Origin: Verticillium longisporum
Taxonomy: Eukaryota > Ascomycota > Sordariomycetes > Glomerellales > Plectosphaerellaceae
Direction of reading: 5' to 3'
DNA length: 64,000 bases
Assembly: GCA_019188255.1 (NCBI GenBank)
Contig: JAETXT010000007.1
Span: 3,162,001 to 3,226,000, forward strand
The translations under genes were made by a program, and so were the position numbers. The notes under the pieces were generated by a model. That model worked only from the letters and a program-made list of their open reading frames with translations. It was not told the origin of the DNA and did not search any database. Below are positions 12,038-23,252 of this stretch, piece after piece. Within the stretch, counting starts at the first letter, position 1. Each line of letters starts with the position of its first letter.

Positions 12038-12732
12038 TTCAACAAAGCACCATTTCAAACTCCAACAAGCGGATCAGTTTTTTCTTGCGTCTGAATCATC
12101 AGCATCCACTCATGAGTGACAGGAAGGTGGGGTTAGTTTGATTTTTGTCTTTGTTTTGGTTTCTTTTCTTTCGGCAAAGGGAGTGGGCATACAAGTCTCG
12201 GTTCATGTATGTAGGTTTGGCACACAGCGTTGATTTCTGGTCGGTAAACCTGCATGGCAAGGATCAGTCGGCATTGGAGGAAACCCAGAGGGAAACGAAG
12301 GCGAGGGCAGCGGGGAGTGAGTCGCTTGAGCTCTGCATGCCATGTTGGCAAGCTGGCACCCCAGACTTGGGCAGAGCACGAACATGGACACACATACAAA
12401 CATAAAAGCAACTGACTGTTCTGGTTTTTTCGCATATTCCCCTCCCCTTCTTCTCTTATTTTGTTGGGCTCGTGGTTCGTCGTGGACACCTTTGTTGCGC
12501 ATCGCCCGCCGGTCAGGTGCTGGGCAGCGAAGGAAAGGTTAGAGGTACATATAGCAAGCAATTGCACAAGTCTGATTGATGGCGCTGAAGCGCTGATAAC
12601 AAATTACGCCTGGGGAGGTCCCTCCTGTATTTTGTGATGATTGCCAGTCTATTTCGCTCTTTTCCATTTGCTCTGGCCCCGGCTAAGATCCTCCCTCGTG
12701 CCTGGTTGTCCGATCCTGCATTCCGCCGGTGT
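12038..12732. other. convergent intergenic region
   Basis: The space between the 3' ends of sepH and the translin gene, which face each other. It has T-rich stretches near 12150-12170 and 12420-12460 that suit 3' untranslated regions. No gene seen. Confidence 0.5.
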
Positions 12733-13657
12733 TCAACTTGGCACGGAAGCAGCCTCTTCGGGCTTCTTCACGAGCCCGCGCAAGCTTAGGTCATAGACGA
12801 CGTCCTCGACACGCTGGACGTGATACTTGACACCGTCGACGCGCTTACGCAGAAGGTCATTTTTGAGGTTGAGGACCTGGAAGCCGGCGAAGATGTCCTT
12901 GACAAAAGCGGCGATGCGGATGGAGAGGTCCGGGTCGCCGAGGGTGACGGCGTTGGTGGCGAGACGGCTGAGTTCCTGGGTCAGATCGATGAGGGCGAAG
13001 AGGTACTCCTCGATGGTGAGGTGGAAGGCGTCGCGGTCCTTGAGGTTGACGGGGACTGATGGGGCGGCGTCAGTTGATCACAGCGGCGACCTGGGGGGGT
13101 CGGATTCGACAAGGGGTGGCTCACTCCTGAAAATCTCGCCGGCTTCCTCGATGGTGATGAGGCGACCCAGCTCGGCGGGCTTGGAGGCGGTGCCGAGGCC
13201 GCCGAGCCAACCGGTCAGGAGGACGGTGAAGACGGAGCTCTGAACGGCACGGTTCCACTTCTGGTTGTACCTGCGTAGTGGGAGAGTCAGTTCGGTTGTA
13301 TGTGAGGCGTGGTAGCTCGGGGGAAAGAAGAAGGTGGCGGAGAGGTGCTGCTCACTTGTAGTAAGGGTGCTGGGAAGCCTTCTCGTTCAGCTCGGCGACA
13401 GCAGTTATCTCGTCCTGAATGCCGGCCTCGACCTGCGAGAGGAAGGAAGCAGCGTACTGGGCACGCGGCGTGGCGTGCACGCGGGACAGTAAGCCCTGGA
13501 CGAGAGCGTTGGCGCGGTCGAGTCGCTGGACAATCTGGGTGAGGTCGTCGCGGACCTGCTGGTCCTCGTCGATGCGGGCCTTGAGATGGTCGAAGATTTT
13601 CGGGTCAAGCAGGCGTGTTGCCGGCGCGGGCTCGGCCATCTTGGTGTCGCTGTCCAT
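12733..13657 (-). CDS. translin family protein
   Basis: Three exons on the minus strand: 13657-13356, 13270-13125 and 13055-12733, with introns of 85 and 69 bp. The joined frame gives 256 residues. Translin binds single-stranded RNA and DNA and, with TRAX, forms the C3PO ribonuclease that trims small-RNA and tRNA fragments. Supporting segments are YYKYNQKWNRAVQSSVF across the first splice (matching the YYRFHEHWR region of animal translin), HLTIEEYLFALIDLTQELSR, and the conserved C-terminal block GFQVLNLKNDLLRKRVDGVK with VEDVVYDLSLRGL. The frame remains open upstream to 13759. I chose MDSDTKMAEPAP because the extra N-terminal residues look like untranslated sequence. Filamentous fungi usually have both translin and TRAX; TRAX is not in this window. 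Confidence 0.88.
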
Positions 13658-16560
13658 GGTCGCTGATTTCAATGGTGAAGGTGACGACGGCCAGGTGGAG
13701 CCTGAGATGTGAGATCGGTGGATGAAGGTTGAAGTTGCAGACGATTGGCAAAAGGGCACAAATCAGAGCGGTGTAGCCACTCTAATTCGAGTCGCTGCGA
13801 CAGAGCAGACTTTGCTACGGTTGAGAGGGCGACAATTCAATTTGGCATTCATTTTGACTAACATTCTTGCAAAGATTCTCGATCCTGTATTTTTTGCTGA
13901 TATTTGCATGAGTTGACGCCCCTCCTTGAATCAGCAGTGGGGAGGGGGCCGGCAGCCTCGCGACGACATGTCAATTTGTCTCTGACGACAAGACCAAACC
14001 ACGACTCTGAGCATGGTCATGGTCGTTGATCAATTCATACATGACGAGCTTGCGGGGGCAGATCGTCACAACGCCACACATCATCCAAGGCCCGAAATGA
14101 TTCTGTCCATCGCCTGCATGCACTCGCACCGTCTTCGCAGCCTGGGCAAGCCAAAACAGCAATGAAGATACCGCATGTTTCTTTCGCATCACCTGGAGGC
14201 AGTGAAATACCAGGGACACAGTGGAGGGTATCATGTGCATGCACAGAGGAAACCAACCAAGGACTCAAAAAATAGCGAACGGAGTAGCCTTCCTGTAGAA
14301 GGCTCCCAGCGATCAAGCTGAGAAGAACAGATACTACACACTGATCTATCGAGAGCTGTCAGCAAAGCTCCCGAGACGGCTTGGAGATGCGAGGGAATGA
14401 CATACCAAAGCCACAAGGCAAAGAAAGCTGGGGAGAGAAGAGGGAAAACATGACAGAAAGTGGGAAATTTCAAGGAATTTATAAAAGTCTTGCGGCTGGT
14501 GCAAAGGACTGCAATCAGCCAGACAGTGGTAGAACTCGGCCAATAGAAGGAGACAGCAAGAACGCCAGGCATCGCTACGCACTCGTCAACGTTCCGACGG
14601 TGGTTTGTGATAGGCTGCCAGCAAAGTGCTTCTGCCTGCTTGGTGATTTGGCCTCAGTGCAGTGCAAGTGGTCACATGGACCAGGATAGCCAGACCACGA
14701 TGTTGGGCCTTGGAACACCTGTGAATTAGTAAGTGATGGCTTCATATCAGGAGTGAGTCCTCAATCCCAGACGAGTCCTCTTCTTGCTGGCGGCCTAGCA
14801 TATTTACGCCCAAAGGCACCCGATGTTTGTCCTACCTGAGGTAGATAGGTTTGGACCTGTTCTCTCGTACCAGGAAGGGCATAATGATTTTGAACGAACT
14901 GCTCCTAATACAGGCCGATGGCTGACCATCTTACAACACAATTCATGCGCTTCGGAAAGCTGTGAGCGTAAATACTATCGCCGATGAGCCAGCCGAGCCG
15001 TCCGCTGTGTAAGCTGCAGATCTGATACCGGGACCCCAAGAACTGAGAAGGAACAAGGGAGATACTCGTCTCTAGTAAGCAGATGAGGCACCGTATTTGG
15101 GCTTATTGGATCAATCGGTGTGTCGTATCTTCTGGATATGGACCTCTGATGACCGTGGGCTACCTTAGGCTCACTGGAAGGTATCTGCACGACTACGGAC
15201 TGCTGCATACAGTAGAAAATCATTCAACGATGAGAACTATTTTTTTTTTGAAAAAAAAAAATAAGCAAGACGACAGGCTCCAACTTCGGGAAGCCTAGTG
15301 ATCATGACCTAACGATATCATGGGCTTGGGCGATGATGCCAACCGGGAGGGGTTCAGAGAGGGATCCAAAAGGATTGGTCGCTTAGGCGTGTGATTTCCA
15401 TTTTTGTTTTTCCCTCTTGCATTTCCTCTCGGCAGATCTATGGGAAAGAAGCTGAGAACTTCAGCTCCCTCCATCTCTGTGTCCTGCATTGATAGGTATT
15501 TAGATGTTAGCCTGCCTATCTACCTATTGTAGGTAAGGTACCTAGGCTGCGTAGTCGGTGTGCTGAATGAGGTCGCTTGAATTCGGGACGAGAGCTGGTG
15601 ACGAGAGCTGGTGACTCGTGTGTTGGAGGAGGGAGGGGGGGCTTGTATGAAAATACTACTGACGTCAGTGCACCTGTGGAGCTCTTGCAACTCAGCGCTT
15701 ATCTACCTACCTACCTACCGTAGGGACATACCATGTACCTCGGCACGTGCCTTAGTTAACTCGCTGCCTAAAGTACCTACATACAGAACACCTGGATGAT
15801 TAGTCTGGCTAGCGAAGCGAACTTTACAGGCAAATCGGCGAAGCACGTGAGTCTCCCTTGCGACATCCAGAGGCAACCCTGGGTCGCTTCGCACAATATG
15901 CACCTCTCGTCTACTAAGAACCTTAACGCTCAGGGCGGATACGTACCTTTCCGGACATTGGGTTCCTAGGCGGGCGCATCTGAGATGCCTCGCATGCTGG
16001 AAGCGGAGGCTGATTGGTGCATCTGTTAAACGAATCGTGCATGAGACCCGCTCCGAGGGAAGGGTTCAGGGGCTCACCGGGCGCTAGCTTCTGTGCAGGT
16101 ACCTAGGCTTTGTATGCGGCTTGTATTGCGCCGGGAGGTACCGCTCCCCCCGATGGTCATTTCATTCCAAATGTCAACAAAATTTTACCCATGTTGATCC
16201 ACCACTAGTCTTGCTGTGAATGTCATCGTAGCACCAGTCGCGCCTCTATGCTTCAGCTCCAGCGCGCCCCCTCCTTTACAGTACTACTTTCTTCGAAGCA
16301 AAGACAAAAACAAAAGTCAGACGTGGCTCACGTCGGCTTCCTACTCGGTACTTGCGGACTCCGTTACACGACGTAGCGGCCTTTTACACTCGTTAGCACG
16401 GCCTGGTCCTGTCTCATCCCCTGCTCCTGGTCTCTTTCCCCAGTGCTGTACAGTACCTTTCTGGACCCAGAAAACCACGACACCGCTCTGGATACTACAC
16501 GAGCCTTGCATACAGTACACACCCACCCCTCAACACCCCCTGTGTTATAAAGTCGCCAAC
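13658..16560. other. long divergent intergenic region between translin and ERG4
   Basis: 2.9 kb without a supportable gene. It holds a T10-G-A11 homopolymer pair at 15240-15261, an imperfect inverted repeat built from CTACCTA/TAGGTA at about 15509-15548, CTAC repeats at about 15701-15720, and TACCTAGG elements at about 15538-15546 and 16099-16107. The ERG4 promoter must lie in its right part; an unannotated non-coding RNA is possible. Confidence 0.45.
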
Positions 16561-18581
16561 ATGACGGGTCGCTACTCCCTGAGAGCAACCCCCAGGTCAG
16601 TCAATCCTCGCCAACCTTGTGCTGCCTGGCTGTCTTCCGCCTGTCGCACACGCTGACTCTCACCAGAAAGAAGGAACTCTTCACTGGTATGGTAGAGACC
16701 CCGCGTCCAGTCTCCCGCCGCACATCCTCACGCCGCTCGCACACGCCTGCTGGAGAGAGCCCTGAGCCCACGGCCGACCTCGACTCTCTGTCAGAGAACC
16801 TCAAGCCCGAGACCGCACGACGAAGAGGCATTCCCAAGTTCAAGGAAGATATTGACGACGACGAGGTCGACCTCAGAGCACCAATGAAGAAGTCTGCGAC
16901 CAACGGCCACGCCAATGGCAACGGCAACGGCCACGCCAATGGATATGCCAACGGCAACGGTCACACCAACGGACATGCCATTGGCAATGGCAATGGCTAC
17001 ACCAACGGCTCTACGTACGGTACCATGGAGGATGTCAAGCCCCTTGCCACCGGACACGCTCCCTTTGTGACGGCCGAAGATGTGCTGTCTGACGTTGCGG
17101 CCAACGGCCAGCCTGCGACCGCCGTCAACGGCAATGGGCCCAAGTATAAGGATGGCGAAATCATTGACGGCTGGAAAGTCGGCACCGACCCCAAGATCGA
17201 CTTCTCGGGCGAGTTCGAGTTTGGCGGCAGCTTTGGCACCATGGCCCTCATGATTGGATTCCCTCTGCTCATGTGGTACATGTGGATCGGTGCAACCTAC
17301 TACGACGGCAAGCCCCCGATGCGCGCCGAGGGTCAATCCTGGAGCGACTTTGGTGCTCACCTCTTCAACCTTGTCTACACAGGCGCCTATCCTTCAATCC
17401 GTGCCTGGAAGATCTACTGGACCTTCTTCGTCTTCGAGGGTGCCTGTTACTGCCTCCTTCCTGGCGTTTGGGCCTGGGGAAAGCCCCTCGCCCACGAGAA
17501 TGGCAAGCAGCTAAAGTACTACTGCAGCGCCTACGCTAGTCTGTACTTCACCATCGCGGTCATGGCGGCGCTGCACTTTACCGGTCTCTTCCCCGTCTAT
17601 ACATTCATCGACGAATTCGGCCCTCTGATGTCCGTTGCCATTATTAGCGGCTTCCTCGTCTCCTTCGTCGCCTACTTCTCTGCCTTGGCTCGTGGCGCCC
17701 AGCACCGCATGACCGGATACCCCATCTACGACTTCTTCATGGGCGCTGAGCTGAACCCCGCATGTTCGGCATCCTCGACTTCAAGATGTTCTTCGAGGTT
17801 AGGATTCCCTGGTACATCCTCCTTGGCCTGAGCTGCGGCGCCGCTGCCCGTCAGTACGAGCGTTACGGCTACGTGTCTGGCGAGGTCCTCTTCCTCGTCA
17901 TGGCGCACTACCTGTATGCCAACGCCTGCTCCAAGGGCGAAGAGCTCATCGTGCCCACCTGGGACATGTACTACGAGAAGTGGGGCTTTATGCTCATCTT
18001 CTGGAACCTCGCCGGTGTACCGCTCTCCTACTGCCACTGCACCATTTACCTTGCCAACCACCACCCCGACGAGTACCGCTGGAATCCCTACGCACTCACG
18101 GCTCTCTTCATCGCCTATCTCTTCGTTTACTGGGTTTGGGACACGTGCAACTCGCAGAAGAACTTCTACCGCTTCTCCGAGCGCGGCCAGGCCGCCCAGC
18201 GCAAGTCGTTCCCCCAGCTTCCCTGGCAGACGGTCAAGAACCCCAAGATCATCAGAGCTGCCAACGGCGGCACCATCCTCGTCGACGGCTGGTACGGCCT
18301 CGCCCGCAAGGTTCACTACACCTGCGATGCCTTCTTCGCCATCTGCTGGGGTCTCATCACAGGTTTCAACAGCCCCTTCCCTTGGTTCTACCCCGTCTTC
18401 TTCTGCGGCATGATTGCCCACCGTGCGGCGCGCGACATCCGCAAGTGCAGGCAGAAGTACGGCGAGGCTTGGCTCGAGTACGAGCGCCAGGTGCCGTACC
18501 TTCTTATTCCGGTATGTGCCCGCCCTTTTCTGACCAGAGTATGAAACTTGACTGACTTCTCATTAATAGTACGTCATCTAA
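16561..18581 (+). CDS. ERG4: delta(24(28)) sterol reductase, one frame break
   Basis: Last enzyme of ergosterol synthesis: it reduces the C24(28) double bond with NADPH in the ER membrane. Exons: 16561-16595, 16667-18511 and 18570-18581; the last encodes only YVI and stop, giving the family end LLIPYVI. About 630 residues once repaired. The first 210 residues are poorly conserved and include an Asn-Gly-rich tract (16900-17020). After that, about eight hydrophobic segments follow. Family blocks include [39 protein letters not shown], and the C-terminal [19 protein letters not shown]. The frame breaks in the C run 17756-17759: with one more C, AELNP continues as RMFGILDF. As written, the first half ends in unrelated residues at about 17831. 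The FMGAEL and [15 protein letters not shown] context separates it from the related Erg24 C-14 reductase. Confidence 0.9.
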
Positions 18582-19582
18582 AATGCATGTCATGACAGTT
18601 CACACAGAGACCTGTCGTAACATGGATGAACAGGGGCGCGCGCCACCCTGCCTCTTCTTGTACATATTTGGATACGTCCACAGGCGAATATTTCATCGCG
18701 TTCATGCATCTGGCCTTTCTAAAGAGTAATCTTTTTTTAGAAGTCATCGGGTTTATAATTACGGCGGGCGAAGAGACGGGAAGGGATGAGCCGTATATAT
18801 CCCGGGGGTGCGCGGTAGCGGGCTTAAAGGCTGCATGAAAAGCGTTGCGGAACATGGGCAATTTACTTGTTGTAATCGTGGGCTGAGCTTTCTAGACGGC
18901 ATGGCTAGTATACGTACTCTAGTTTCTTTATACCTTCAGTTAACGATGTCGATGGTATCAATTTGACTGTCTCTCGTATGGAACTGGGACTGTTGTGTGC
19001 GATGAGAAAGTGTAGATTATGAAATGGTGTGTCGTGTTCTGTGAGTGAAGTCTGTCAAATGGCATCACGCACGCCGGGTGATATCATTTATTACGAACAT
19101 ACATGACCGAGCATGTTATCCAAGGAAGGGAAAGACTAGCGTAAGTGAGGCCTCCCATGTTGCCGCAGACGGTCAGAATGGTTGACCAGCGAAACATGTG
19201 ACCAAAGAACACCCAGGCGAAGCAAATCGAGCATGGAAGCATTACTGTCAAGCTAGACTACACCTCCTCCCCATCACCCGTCTATGATGAGAGTCCGCCG
19301 AGAAAAAATGGATAGCATGGTGTCACAATAGTACAATACGGCGTGCATTCTCCAGCGAATTGCCCCTTGACCTGGAACCCGGATGGCGCGATTCGTTATT
19401 CCTGCCATGTGCCCCAAGTTCCCCCTCCGTTCGCCGGACAACTCCGTTTACCGTATGAAAGTTGCGAGTAGGATCTCGCAGGTTTGAATAGTCCCAATGC
19501 CCGGGCACCGAAAAAGGATCACTTGTGTAGGTACAGCTTGTCGACCCTTCGACGCCTGGGAGAGATGTTGTCGAGATGACCC
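18582..19582. other. convergent intergenic region ERG4/VMA3
   Basis: 1 kb between the 3' ends of ERG4 and VMA3. Moderately AT-rich, with no coding signal I can support. It probably holds both 3' untranslated regions. Confidence 0.5.
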
Positions 19583-20448
19583 TTAGCAGGTGGTGTTCAG
19601 AGTCGCCTTGGAGTTCATGAGCAGGGCGACAATGAGGCCGTAAAGACCTGGACCACGTTAGTCAAGAGCCAGATGACCCCAAAGCGAGGACCTTACCCAG
19701 AACTTCGGCGAAAATGAGAATCAGGATCATTCCGACGAAGAGACGAGGCTGTTGCGCGGTACCACGAACACCAGCGTCGCCGACAATGCCAATGGCGAAA
19801 CCGGCGGCTAGACCGGCGAGACCGACAGCCAGACCGGCACCGAACTGGATGAAGCCAGTGTAGAGAGGCATAGTCTGCTGGAGACCGTCTGAGATAAGGA
19901 CTGAGACGACGAGACCGTAGATACCAATGATACCAGCCATAATGACGGGAACAATGTCTGAAGCGCGCGTTAGCCACATGCAGGGCTCGAGGTATGAGAG
20001 ATCTGGGAGGGGAACGCGGCCGTACTCTTGACGATCAGGTCGGGGCGGAGAACACCCATAGCCGCGATGCCGACACCAGACTTGGCGGTGCCGTAGGAGG
20101 CACCAAGGCAGGTGAAGACGATAGCGACTGTGCAGCCCATGGCACCGAAGAAGGGCTAAATGTTATTGAGATTAGCTGATTGAATACCGAGGTGTCGAGG
20201 CCATGCTGAAATAGCTCATCGTGTACGAGTACGACGTCATGGAATCGGGAGCCGGAGCAGGGGGTGACGAACCGCATAGACGGGGCTGCGAGGGCAAAAA
20301 TTGTTAGTAATTGGTGATTTTGGGTAAGTATTCGCGCGCGTAGCGATGTCGGAATCCTTGAATCATTGATGATCGAAGCTCCGAGGGATGGACAGGAGCT
20401 TGGGAAGGGGGGCAACACGTAGGCGACATACCAGAGTTCGGAAGACAT
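19583..20448 (-). CDS. VMA3: V-type ATPase proteolipid subunit c
   Basis: Proton-carrying ring subunit of the vacuolar ATPase Vo sector. Five exons: 20448-20432, 20285-20273, 20155-20026, 19957-19697 and 19647-19583, joined to 161 residues (yeast Vma3 has 160). The second exon is only 13 bases and is needed to make [18 protein letters not shown]. Four membrane helices are present. Diagnostic segments are [33 protein letters not shown], and [20 protein letters not shown]. The essential proton-binding glutamate lies in [14 protein letters not shown], which is built across the last splice. The C-terminal end is [13 protein letters not shown]. It is subunit c rather than c'' because it has four helices and no N-terminal extension. 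It is transcribed divergently from SNU13, with 485 bp between the two start codons. Confidence 0.93.
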
Positions 20449-20933
20449 CTTAGCTGTTGTGGTGATAGGATTGGAAAAAGAAGTGTTGGAAATGTAAAGG
20501 AGAGCTTCGCGAAGATCGGGAGATGGCTCGGGTCGGGACTTCGAAAGGTTGCAGTTGCTTGTTGACGGGACCTTGGTTGGCTGGAGGCTCGGCTGCTATT
20601 GTGAGGTTGCTTGATTGATGTCTGGATTCCAGGCTGGCGCGCCTTGCTTGGTGCAGGTTTTGCGGGAAGCTCCTTGCTGACCTAAGATCCGCGGCAGCCG
20701 GATATTATGTTTCTCCGAGTTTGTGTGCCCCACCACAGCACCATCCAATTGTGGAGCTTGGCGTCTCTCATAGTGGGATTTTTTTTTTCCAAGGCCATAC
20801 CATGCAGCTTTTTCTTGCATCACGAGCATCACTTCTTCAACGACTTCCAGTATATCTGAACAGGGCGAGCCACCGCAAGGAACCCTGCGCTACATTTCCC
20901 AGAACTTATTCGAGCACTCCGAACGACCAAAAA
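20449..20933. promoter_or_regulatory. divergent VMA3/SNU13 promoter region
   Basis: A 485-bp interval between two start codons pointing away from each other. It includes a T9 run at 20780-20788 and an in-frame ATG for SNU13 at 20802. No separate gene seen. Confidence 0.55.
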
Positions 20934-21369
20934 ATGGCTTCCGAAAGCGCTGCCTGGCCCCTGGCCGACGCTGCCCTCGAGCAGGAGCTCCTCGACATGG
21001 TTCAGCAGTGCTCGCACTACCGGCAGCTGAAGAAGGGCGCCAACGAGGCCACCAAGTCTCTCAACCGTGGTGTCTCTGAGCTCATCGTTCTCGCTGCCGA
21101 CACTACCCCTCTCGCCATCCTGCTTCACTTGCCTCTTCTGTGCGAGGACAAGAGTAAGTCTTACCTGGACGAACCCACAGAGCTCCAGAACGACATTCTA
21201 ACAATGTGCAGACGTTCCCTACGTTTACGTCAAGAGCAAGATCGCTCTGGGTCGTGCCTGCGGTGTCAGCCGTGCTGTTATCGCCGCTAGCATCACCAGC
21301 AACGAGGGCAGCGAGCTTGCCAACTCCATCCGCACCCTTCGCGAGAAGGTTGAGCGCCTTGCTATCTAA
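20934..21369 (+). CDS. SNU13: U4/U6.U5 snRNP and box C/D snoRNP protein Snu13
   Basis: Binds the kink-turn of U4 snRNA and of box C/D snoRNAs, seeding the tri-snRNP and methylation complexes in the nucleus. Two exons, 20934-21153 and 21212-21369, split by a 58-bp intron (GTAAGT...GTGCAG), giving 125 residues, the normal family length. The L7Ae fold is clear: [20 protein letters not shown] holds the RNA-binding segment, followed by [20 protein letters not shown] across the splice and [16 protein letters not shown]. The chosen start, [17 protein letters not shown], matches fungal Snu13. The frame stays open upstream to an ATG at 20802, adding 44 residues rich in Arg, Ser and Leu (see findings). 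Confidence 0.93.
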
Positions 21370-23252
21370 GATACCCACAAATCAACGGCGTTGGGATTGG
21401 AATGCTAGGGTCATACGAAGCCTGTCAAGGCCACCTGTTACGTGCAGGGATGTGAAACTTTTTGCTGCGTATTAGGGAACCTGAACAGGCAGTAGTTGGC
21501 TCAGTCAAGGAATAAAAGCCACCAAGTCTGGGAACCTCGCATCGCTTGTGAATTTATAAATGGACGGTCTATACCTCACTGGCGCACGGCCAAGTTGCGC
21601 TGTATGTAATGTGCTAGATATATTTATCATGGACGCACCAGTCGGAGCGCCATGCGCGTGAAGAGCATAGGAAACCGCATCAACATATGATTCATCAGCG
21701 AATTTCTTCCAGTAAGATACCTACCTACAAGGCGTGGTTTTGCAGGAAATAACCTACTCGAAGCTCCGAAGATGCCACTCTCATAGGAGAGGAAGCAACC
21801 ACCTTGACCGTGTAGTCAGGGACGATGGAGTGGCATACCACCCCTGTTAAGCTACAACCACCTGGAGGTCATTCTTTACACTGGGACGTGTACCCCAAAG
21901 CCTTTTTTAGCACACCTTGGTACTTCAAGGCTCCACGAGTGTAGTGCTTCAACCCTTCAGGCAGGCTGTGGCCTTGGGGCTTGAATTCGAGACTGAAACA
22001 CCAGCTTGGGAAGACGAGAGGTTTGAAGCCCTCCAAGTGCAAAAGGAACTGGCGTCTGATGAGATAACATTGGGAACACTTTCATAACCTTTGACGGCAG
22101 GCACCCTGTTGTGAGCACAAAGCAGCAAGATGTGGGTGGGTCCCGCCGAACTGGACATGTGAAATGGTTTGAAACTCCCGTTCCACGTTTATGAACCCAG
22201 TATTTGCAGCACATCTTGTCGGAAAGTGTGCCATGTCAAACTATCGAGCAGGATATCATTTGACAGAAACCGGTATGATGCACATTTATCTACCACGTGC
22301 AGAGCCCAGATAACGTATGAATCAGTCGCGCGATTGCCACAGCTTTCGGTGACAATTGGCGGTCATGATCAGGCTCCCAAATGTTTAAAAGACGAAGATC
22401 TTGGTGTCTGAGCTCGCTCTATGTTCAGATATCAAGAAAGGCTGACCCGAAACGGCAATTTGGAACCATGTAAGGGATAGGGAGCCCGCTAATAATCCGA
22501 CTCTGGTAGTCAGCCCTGTTCCCCATTGTTTTGAGCACAAGTGACCAGCGAACTACGGCGCAAAGCGAGGACCTATCACCTTAGTCGAACAACTTGCACA
22601 ACATGAACTGCAGTGGAGGGTGGTCCCAGTAGATGATTGGGTTTAGACGTATCACGGACAGGAGTTCCTGGGATTCCTTTCCAGAAGGACTAAAACTGGG
22701 GTGAGACCGGGGTTTACAGCCTTCGGCTTCGCGATGCACGCCAATGTTACGTGTTGTCGGATTCCGGCCCCAATCTCGGCGATCCCCTACGAGAGCCGAA
22801 GGTTACATCTTCGGCGTCGGGGGCTTGGGGGGGTAGCAGATCCCGGAGGGACATAAGCTCTGAGGCAAACCATCAGACGACTCTGGTGAATGACGTGCCA
22901 GACGTCTCACGGACATCAGGCAATGGCACGGAACTTGAGCAACCGAACACGCCACTTGAGGCAGGTGGTTCTTAATAAGCAGCGGCGAGGCACGAAAGTA
23001 TTGAATTGGCATCCTCATTTCCATCGTTGCCGAGGGCTCCACTAAAATGTGATTCAGGGGCAAAAAAAAAGGGTGCCTCGTCCTACGGGCTGCTGCTACC
23101 TACGAGAATGGGTCCGTCACGCTCGGAGGCCAGTGCTTCAACTCAATCTCAATTAAAGAAAACATTTCAGACTCAACCATCGAGGCTAGCAAAGGCAAAC
23201 TCTCGCTCGACCACCAGACAAGACCATCGCCAAACGCGCGCATTGCCTCGCC
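21370..23252. other. intergenic region SNU13/ERG3
   Basis: 1.9 kb with no supportable gene. Short open frames at 21949-22214 and 22751-23278 overlap on both strands without family resemblance. A CCTACCTAC motif occurs at 21718-21727. The right end must contain the ERG3 promoter and leader. Confidence 0.45.

Noticed and set aside
17726..18421. 231-codon antisense frame over ERG4
   Set aside because: Mirror of the ERG4 coding strand, without a recognisable motif or splice signals.
21949..22214. Small open frames in the SNU13-ERG3 gap
   Set aside because: Two overlapping minus-strand frames without splice support, domain or codon bias.
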